Origin: Sergeia podlipaevii
Taxonomy: Eukaryota; Euglenozoa; Kinetoplastea; Trypanosomatida; Trypanosomatidae
Assembly (NCBI GenBank): GCA_030849805.1
Contig: JASANZ010002045.1
Coordinates: 1-38,715 of the forward strand
DNA: 38,715 bases
Direction: 5' to 3'
Notes under the pieces: generated by a model
Databases searched by the model: none
Told to the model about the DNA's origin: nothing
The model's input: the letters and a program-made list of their open reading frames with translations, nothing else
Shown here: positions 33,066 through 38,715 of the stretch, piece by piece
Numbering within the stretch: position 1 is the first letter of the stretch
How the letters are laid out: the number at the start of each line of letters is the position of its first letter
Position numbers and translations under genes: made by a program

Positions 33066-36000
33066 ATGCAATCAAGCGCTGGTACTTCTGCCTTAGGTTT
33101 CAAGCGGACTCGCACTGGGCCTAGTCAACAACAAAAACTGAGTGTGGCTCACCGTCTCGCCTTTGAGACCGAGGCGAGTGAACTCTTAGAACACCAAAAG
33201 GACTCAACGGAAACCACCATGACAGGGGCAGACGAGGACACCGCCAGCTGGGCATACGGAAGTGGATACTACCTGCAAGAAGACTACATCAATAAACTCC
33301 AGCGTCATCATCGGAGTGGCGGTAGCGGCGGCGGAGATTTTGCTACACATGGAGGAGAAGGTGCCACTGTTGGTAGCAGCAGCACCGGTGGTGGCGCTCT
33401 CGCTGCCAGCGGCCGAGCTGTAAAGAAGGCGGAGGTGCTAGTGAACGCTGCGATGGCATACCCGCCCTTCTTTCAACTCGGGAACGACTTCCCTCCAGTG
33501 AGCGCGCCGGATCGCAAAGCCAGTGATGCACACGGCGGAGAAAACGAAACTGACAGTGCGACGACGGGAGACTCGCTCATGGCCGCGGCAGTTGGCTTTA
33601 TGCAAAATGCGAGCGCGGATATGGACATCATTATGCCAGTAGTGAGCACCACCTGCACACTTGTACAAAGTGCTTCCAAAGGCAGTGCTGCTCTTGCTGA
33701 GCTCAAGCGCACGATGGAGCGGGAGCGCATCAACAGAGATGTCATGGACACAAGCAAGTCCAATTTGACGCAGCTGCTTGTCAAGGATACAACGGGACGC
33801 CTGGCCGATGACGCGCTACAGGGGAAGAAGAAGAATGGCAACGTTCTCTCTTCTCTCGATGGCTCAGCAGACGTCATGACAGAGAACGATGAGGAGGAAG
33901 CACTACGCCGCCGCATTCGTCTTGAGCAGGCCTCACTCGACGCCAAGGATCATGGAATTAGCACTGCAAAGAACGAAGAGACAGATCAAGGCGGAAGCGC
34001 AGAGGAGCGCGACAGGGATCGAGAAAGACAACAGCAGCGCAAACGCGAGAAGCAAGTGCAGATAGATGTTGATCGAGCTCTACTGGAGCAAACCGCAGAA
34101 ACCGAGGAGGATGAGGCCCGGCGCGCCTTCATACGTGTGCAGCAGCGGAGCCTTCCCATCTATCGCTGCCGCGAGGAGCTCATGCGATACATCGGCGAAA
34201 ATGCGGTAACCGTCGTGGTCGGCGAGACAGGCAGTGGCAAGACGACGCAGCTAGTACAGTACCTCTACCAGGACGGATACGCACGCGGTGGTATGATCAT
34301 TGGGTGCACACAGCCGCGCAGATTGGCAGCAATTGGCGTGGCACGACGTGTCAGCGACGAGATGCGCTGTGCCCTCGGTACCACCGTAGGGTATGCCATT
34401 CACCTTGATGATACGACCACAGAGAGCACGCAGATCAAGTTTATGACAGACGGAGTGCTCTTACGCGAGATCGTTCAGGATGCTGACGTAAATAAATATA
34501 GCGTCATTGTTCTCGACGAGGCTCATGAGCGGTCTGTCGACACGGATATCCTCATGGGAGTTCTCAAGCTCGCTATTAGGCGTCGTGGTGACCTCAAGTT
34601 AATTGTCACCTCAGCCACCCTCAACGTTGACAAGTTCTCCCGCTTCTTTGGAAACGCGCCGTGCTATGAGATCCCTGGTCAGACATTCGATGTCCATCTG
34701 CAGTACGCGCCGTCACCAGTGGTAGACTACGTTGCTGACGCAGTCTTCCGAGTGTGTCAGCTACATTTACAGACACCACTAGAGGGCAAGCACGACATTC
34801 TCGTCTTCATGACAGGACGCGATGACGTGTACGGTACGTGTGAGCTCATCAAGCGAAAGCTACTTGAACTGAGCCCACAGCACGCTGATACGCTTATTGT
34901 GCTGCCGTGTATGTCAGAGGCCTCGAGTCTGACGGTAGGGGACGGAAGCACAGGGACAGTCGGGGTATTGGATGAAACCCCAGCAGGCAAGCGGAAGTGC
35001 GTAGTAGCGACCAACGTGGCAGAAACCTCGCTTACTATTGATGGTGTGCGCTACGTCGTGGATTGTGGTTACATGAAGACGAATGTGTTTCGTCCAAAGA
35101 TTGGTATGAACACTCTGCAACGCTATCCAGTCTCTCAAGCACAGGCAAATCAACGCAAGGGACGAGCTGGACGCACGACCGAGGGCTTGTGCTTCCGCTT
35201 GTACACGGAGGAACAGTTTACCAACGAGATGCTTGCCGCAAGCGTGCCAGAGATTCAGCGCAGCAGTGTTGATAGTGTCATTCTTCTTTTAAAGAGCATT
35301 GGCGTACGTCGGTTGGTGGATTTTGACTTCATGGATCCGCCGCCGGTAGCCAACACACGCAACAGCATGTGGCATCTGTGGGTGCTCGGCCTGCTTGACA
35401 ATGAAGGCTGCATCACCGCAGATGGGCGGCGTGCGCTGGAGTTCCCCGTCTCGCCAGCCCTTGCGCGTTTGCTTATTGAGGGCACCCAGCGTGGCTGCGG
35501 GGTAGAGGTGGCACGTGTGGTGGCGGTCATCACCGCGGATCCAAAGAATCTCTTTGAGCTGCCCAAAGGGAAAGAAGAAACTGCTCAGCAGCATCACGGC
35601 CGCTTCTACACCAACGATTCCGATCATCTCACTCTTCTCAACGTGCTCACGCAGTTCATCGAGAATGGACGCTCACGGCAGTGGGCACAGGATCACTTCC
35701 TTCACGCTCCGACCCTCGTGAGAGCTTGCGATGTGCTCGAGCAGCTGCTGGAGCGCTTCAGACGCCTGCGTCTGCCTGTTGAGTCGTGTGGGCCTAGTGG
35801 CCACGACACAGTTAGGGAGTGTGTGGCTAGGGCTTTTTGCCTGCAGTCTGCGCAGCGCTCCGGGAGCAACTGGAGCGAATACCGCCCCTTGCTTAATGTG
35901 GGTGTGGTCTGTAGCATGCATCCAAGCTCTGCGCTGTGTGCGCGGGCAGAGATGCCGCAGTATGTTATCTACAACGATCTTCTCTTGATGAACAAGGAGT

Positions 36001-36257
36001 ACATTGTCATGGTAACTGCGGTGGAGCCGGAATGGCTTGTTGAGGGTTCCCAGGGGCTCTTCTACATGCGCGGCACACGTCCCACCGTCCCCGTCATGAT
36101 CACGAGTGGTGGCAACACTGCAACTGCGGCATCGCACACAACGGCTACGGCAGCTCCGTCTTCAAGCTCTAACCCTTCTTCTACTGGTGTTGCCAAGCCA
36201 AAGCCCAAGATGGGCGTGCTGTCCATGCTAGGCAATAAGCGTCGTGGCAACATATGA
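33066..36257 (+). CDS. PRP16: DEAH-box RNA helicase PRP16 (DHX38)-like splicing factor
   Basis: A 1063-residue spliceosomal DEAH/RHA ATPase; PRP16 remodels the spliceosome before the second transesterification step. Helicase motifs are complete: GETGSGKTT with K392, TQPRR near 418, DEAH at 484-487, SAT at 516-518, and QRKGRAGR at 696-703. The winged-helix, ratchet and OB-fold regions follow, ending in YVIYNDLLLMNKEYIVMVTAVEPEWL. PRP16 rather than PRP2/PRP22/PRP43 is suggested by the N-terminal extension: a KGS motif near 205 followed by a basic/acidic helix and KSNLTQLLV, matching the KGS...LG-I region before the helicase core in DHX38, and by the SLPIYRCREELMRYI entry. N-terminal S1 or G-patch domains are absent. 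In this organism most mRNAs mature by trans-splicing, so the enzyme would be used for spliced-leader addition (inference). The Ser/Thr-rich tail has no evident role. Confidence 0.88.
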   Translation: MQSSAGTSALGFKRTRTGPSQQQKLSVAHRLAFETEASELLEHQKDSTETTMTGADEDTASWAYGSGYYLQEDYINKLQRHHRSGGSGGGDFATHGGEGATVGSSSTGGGALAASGRAVKKAEVLVNAAMAYPPFFQLGNDFPPVSAPDRKASDAHGGENETDSATTGDSLMAAAVGFMQNASADMDIIMPVVSTTCTLVQSASKGSAALAELKRTMERERINRDVMDTSKSNLTQLLVKDTTGRLADDALQGKKKNGNVLSSLDGSADVMTENDEEEALRRRIRLEQASLDAKDHGISTAKNEETDQGGSAEERDRDRERQQQRKREKQVQIDVDRALLEQTAETEEDEARRAFIRVQQRSLPIYRCREELMRYIGENAVTVVVGETGSGKTTQLVQYLYQDGYARGGMIIGCTQPRRLAAIGVARRVSDEMRCALGTTVGYAIHLDDTTTESTQIKFMTDGVLLREIVQDADVNKYSVIVLDEAHERSVDTDILMGVLKLAIRRRGDLKLIVTSATLNVDKFSRFFGNAPCYEIPGQTFDVHLQYAPSPVVDYVADAVFRVCQLHLQTPLEGKHDILVFMTGRDDVYGTCELIKRKLLELSPQHADTLIVLPCMSEASSLTVGDGSTGTVGVLDETPAGKRKCVVATNVAETSLTIDGVRYVVDCGYMKTNVFRPKIGMNTLQRYPVSQAQANQRKGRAGRTTEGLCFRLYTEEQFTNEMLAASVPEIQRSSVDSVILLLKSIGVRRLVDFDFMDPPPVANTRNSMWHLWVLGLLDNEGCITADGRRALEFPVSPALARLLIEGTQRGCGVEVARVVAVITADPKNLFELPKGKEETAQQHHGRFYTNDSDHLTLLNVLTQFIENGRSRQWAQDHFLHAPTLVRACDVLEQLLERFRRLRLPVESCGPSGHDTVRECVARAFCLQSAQRSGSNWSEYRPLLNVGVVCSMHPSSALCARAEMPQYVIYNDLLLMNKEYIVMVTAVEPEWLVEGSQGLFYMRGTRPTVPVMITSGGNTATAASHTTATAAPSSSSNPSSTGVAKPKPKMGVLSMLGNKRRGNI

Positions 36258-36439
36258 GAAAAAATGAAAAGCATGGAGACCAAGGGGAGAAAAGGAAGGT
36301 ACTGCACAACTTTTCTTTGTAAATTATCAAACCTCTATTTTATTTTATTTTTCTCTCACTAAACATGCGGAAACGCTAAAAGAAAAGATAAAGACACACA
36401 AACAGCAATGATAGCATCTTGGTATATCTAGTAATATAG

Positions 36440-36463
36440 ATCCTATACATTTGAGTATAGGAT
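36440..36463 (+). repeat. Perfect 9-bp inverted repeat (hairpin)
   Basis: ATCCTATAC at 36440-36448 and GTATAGGAT at 36455-36463 are exact reverse complements with a six-base loop. A G-U pair can extend the stem by one. It sits about 180 bases after the PRP16 stop, so probably in its 3' UTR. Confidence 0.85.
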
Positions 36464-36881
36464 TGTCATAGAGTCTGTTTCGCAATTATATTACTCTCTC
36501 TCCCCCTCTCCCTCTCTTATGTGCTTTTCTTTTCCTCCTTCCCCTCCCCATTGCAGCTCCTTTAGAGGGAGCTACTTCTATTGTGTTGCTGTTTCATTTT
36601 TTTTTTTGATTTTACGTCCCCGTGTCGGTGGGTGCGAGGGGGCTCTAGCGAACACTTTGTGTGGGTGTGTGTATATGTGAGTATATTTTTCCCTCAAGTT
36701 TGTGCTTACGGCGTCCTTTGCAGAAAGTGTGCGCCTATACATACCGAGCACAGCAAGCTCACGCAAAAAGAAACTTCTCATACACATCCATCAAATCATC
36801 CTTTTTTCTTTTTTTTCATTGCTGCCGCTACTAATACTGATACTGGCATTTGCATTTTTGTTTATCACTTATATATATATA

Positions 36882-36892
36882 TCTTCTTTTAG
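36882..36892 (+). promoter_or_regulatory. Short pyrimidine tract and acceptor for the formin
   Basis: TCTTCTTTT is directly followed by AG at 36891-36892, 18 bases before the ATG at 36911. A longer T-rich tract lies about 80 bases upstream. Confidence 0.5.
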
Positions 36893-36910
36893 CTGCACCG
36901 CTACCCAAAG

Positions 36911-38715
36911 ATGAACCTTTTTAAAGGCCTCACAAGCTTCTTTAGCGCTGGTTCACATGATGTGCAGGAGCTGTTCGACACCCGCGTGTACATCTGGAAC
37001 ATCCCTGCTGGCAGCACTGTGGTGCAAGGTACCACTCTGAAGGTGAGCAAGTCGACTACCCGCAGCGTCGAGTACACCTGTCGCCGCCTTGACGAAGAGG
37101 AGGGCGACACCTATATAATCTTTAATTTTAGTCCACTTATGATGGAGCTTGTCGAGAGCTGCCAGAGAGGTCAAGTGATGGACTTCTCCAAGCAATCCGT
37201 TGAGAACTATGCACTCCTGATGGAGGTGTGCTTTACTACACAAAAGTGGCTTAGCGCGGGTGAACGGGAAGGGCAGCACTGCGCAGTGTTTGCGTTCCTG
37301 GAGGAGACCAGCAACGTGGATCACCCTAACTACGCTGCATTGATGGCCTCCTGCTATCTGATCTTTTCAGGCTTCCCTTCCTACGGTGGTAGTGGCACAT
37401 TGGGGTTTGTTGAGAAGGAGCTCGGTATCCCGCGCAGCGTGTATCATGCCCCATCGCAGGAGAGCTACGTCAACTACTTCCAACTGCTTTTTGAGATCCC
37501 GGTGATCCCAAATCCAAAGCGGCTCCAGCTGCTGCGCGTGTCACTGCATAATATGGATGCGCTGCTCGATCGAAAACTAGGGCTCCAGCTGGAGGCAGGG
37601 GACAAACCGATACGACTTTTTAGTGACCCCACTGCGTGGCTAGTGGGGGACGTGACCACAGCAGAGGTGTACCTCAACATTAATGAAAGCGTCTTTGGTG
37701 ACTTTGTCATCAATGTGTTTGACTATGAAATTGTTGGAGACGCCGCAGGTGGAACTAGCAGTGGAAGATCTAGCGCGGGTGGAAAGGGCAACGGTCTTGA
37801 ATTGAGCTCTGCAGAGCTGCAGCTGTCCATGACAGCGAGCAGTGTCACCTCTCAGAGCTCGCTCAAGCCCTCATCGGCATCCCCGTTAAGTAGCAAGGCA
37901 GGTGCGAAGAAGCCGCAGGTGGTCAAGACACGACTATTTAGGTTAGCCTTCAGCACAATATTCATTCATCAGAGCGCACACCGCGTGCGGCTGCGAGATA
38001 TGGACTACGCCACCAGCACCGCTTTTTCCGACGACTTCTTCGCCCAACTACACTTTGGCGAAAGCGAGTCCCAGACAGCAGATGAGGAATACATTCAGCA
38101 ACTCTCCAGGCGTATCGAGCAATCACCGCAGCGGCAGGTCATTCTCTCTCGACCTGACCCTCTTTCCGTGCTTGGCGGCGACGGCGGTGGAACCGGAGCT
38201 GGCTCGCACAGTCGACACCACGGTGGAGAAAACTTTGGTGTTGGGGTGTATTACCGCAGTGATGGCACCCGCTATGATGGCAATGGTGGTGGCGGCGGCC
38301 GCTCGATAGGAAGGAGTGTGGGCCGTAGGGATTGGTCTACGCCTGGCCTCGAGGGAGCTGCCATGCTCTACTTCCCCACCTCCCTTAACCTCATCAACGA
38401 GGACGAGCGGCGCTTTGATCGCGAGGACGAAGAAACTGAGACAGAGCCAGAGCTGGTGCGCGTAGTCCCGCGGAACCCCCCGCCACCTCCACCGCCGCCA
38501 GCTCCTACTAGACTCTACGGCGGCGGCATGCTTGTGACAGAAGTGCCTCCAGGCACTCCTGCAGCGCACAGCCGAAGAGCGAGCGACGCTGCTGCTGAGA
38601 TTGCAGGTGACTCGCCCGTGCCTAAACCCCCTCCGCCGCCTATTGGGCTACCGCCACCTCCTCCACCACCACCTTTAGGCAAGGCACCTCCGCCGCCCCC
38701 ACCACCACCTCTGGC
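36911..38715 (+). CDS. Formin, 5' part (PTEN-like pseudophosphatase/C2 N-terminus and FH1); cut by the window edge
   Basis: The frame is open from the ATG at 36911 to the right edge: 601 complete codons without a stop. The last 80 residues are proline-rich, with runs of 8-9 Pro (first at about 523-532) separated by short Gly/Leu/Lys spacers, an FH1-type profilin-binding region. An FH2 actin-nucleating domain should follow outside the window. The N-terminus resembles the PTEN/auxilin/tensin module: a phosphatase-like part (about 20-195), then a C2-like part ending near 341-380 with RLAFSTIFI and DDFFAQLHFG, close to the PTEN C2 pattern. Where an active enzyme has HCxxGxxR, this reads HCAVFAFL (H123, C124), with Phe for Gly and Leu for the catalytic Arg, so it should be inactive. 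A Gly/Ser-rich linker (about 278-330) interrupts the C2 part, and Gly/Arg-rich plus acidic sequence precedes FH1. Formin identity rests on FH1 and architecture, since FH2 is not visible. Confidence 0.75.
   Translation, partial: MNLFKGLTSFFSAGSHDVQELFDTRVYIWNIPAGSTVVQGTTLKVSKSTTRSVEYTCRRLDEEEGDTYIIFNFSPLMMELVESCQRGQVMDFSKQSVENYALLMEVCFTTQKWLSAGEREGQHCAVFAFLEETSNVDHPNYAALMASCYLIFSGFPSYGGSGTLGFVEKELGIPRSVYHAPSQESYVNYFQLLFEIPVIPNPKRLQLLRVSLHNMDALLDRKLGLQLEAGDKPIRLFSDPTAWLVGDVTTAEVYLNINESVFGDFVINVFDYEIVGDAAGGTSSGRSSAGGKGNGLELSSAELQLSMTASSVTSQSSLKPSSASPLSSKAGAKKPQVVKTRLFRLAFSTIFIHQSAHRVRLRDMDYATSTAFSDDFFAQLHFGESESQTADEEYIQQLSRRIEQSPQRQVILSRPDPLSVLGGDGGGTGAGSHSRHHGGENFGVGVYYRSDGTRYDGNGGGGGRSIGRSVGRRDWSTPGLEGAAMLYFPTSLNLINEDERRFDREDEETETEPELVRVVPRNPPPPPPPPAPTRLYGGGMLVTEVPPGTPAAHSRRASDAAAEIAGDSPVPKPPPPPIGLPPPPPPPPLGKAPPPPPPPPL

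Larger units (their letters stand above)
36258..36910. other. Spacer PRP16 - formin
   Basis: Contains a 9-bp perfect inverted repeat (36440-36463), CT-rich sequence near 36492-36550, a T run at 36594-36608, a T-rich tract near 36798-36820 and a short TA run just before the acceptor. No gene seen. Confidence 0.6.

Noticed and set aside
33066..36257. Possible cis-intron, since one helicase gene of trypanosomatids carries one
   Set aside because: The reading frame is continuous through all helicase motifs; nothing needs to be removed.
1..38715. CRISPR arrays, tRNA or rRNA genes, retroposons, strand-switch region
   Set aside because: No spaced direct repeats, no tRNA B-box-like sequence in the spacers, no reverse transcriptase frame, and all genes share one strand.

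Overview
The window reads as nuclear DNA of a trypanosomatid (Kinetoplastea). Thirteen intronless protein genes all lie on the + strand with no reversal. They are separated by roughly 0.3-0.95 kb spacers made of pyrimidine tracts followed by AG dinucleotides, the layout of a polycistronic unit whose mRNAs are matured by spliced-leader trans-splicing and polyadenylation. No tRNA, rRNA, transposon, CRISPR or bacterial-type signal was seen. Coding regions look moderately GC-rich and the spacers AT- and pyrimidine-rich. The genus cannot be fixed from the sequence alone.

Left part (1-11 kb): replication factor C large subunit (RFC1), an unrecognised low-complexity protein, the meiotic recombination factor MND1 with a long extra tail, an F-box/kelch protein, and the axonemal dynein light chain LC1. 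Middle part (11-28 kb): a dynactin p62 (DCTN4)-like protein, an ATRX/Rad54-type SNF2 ATPase, a RanBP2-type zinc finger fused to a 2H phosphoesterase (AKAP7-like), and a 2448-residue protein whose ends resemble TRAPPC10/Trs130. Right part (28-38.7 kb): a membrane protein with a C-terminal J domain, a ten-helix drug/metabolite-transporter-like protein (CRT-like), a PRP16-type DEAH helicase, and the 5' part of a formin that runs off the right edge.

The genes do not form one pathway, as expected for a kinetoplastid gene array. Themes are DNA replication and recombination (RFC1, MND1, ATRX-like), RNA processing (PRP16, zinc finger-2H protein), motors and cytoskeleton (LC1, DCTN4, formin), and trafficking, ubiquitin or organelle functions (TRAPPC10-like, F-box/kelch, J protein, CRT-like).

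The most interesting points are: the formin, which carries an N-terminal PTEN-like module with a destroyed phosphatase loop; the zinc finger-2H fusion, whose catalytic HxT motifs are intact; the doubled size of the TRAPPC10-like protein; the RFC1 without a BRCT region; and two spacer hairpins. Several reading frames extend upstream through pyrimidine tracts and give false hydrophobic N-termini. Starts here were placed at the first ATG downstream of the likely splice acceptor. All family assignments were made by reading motifs, without a database search.
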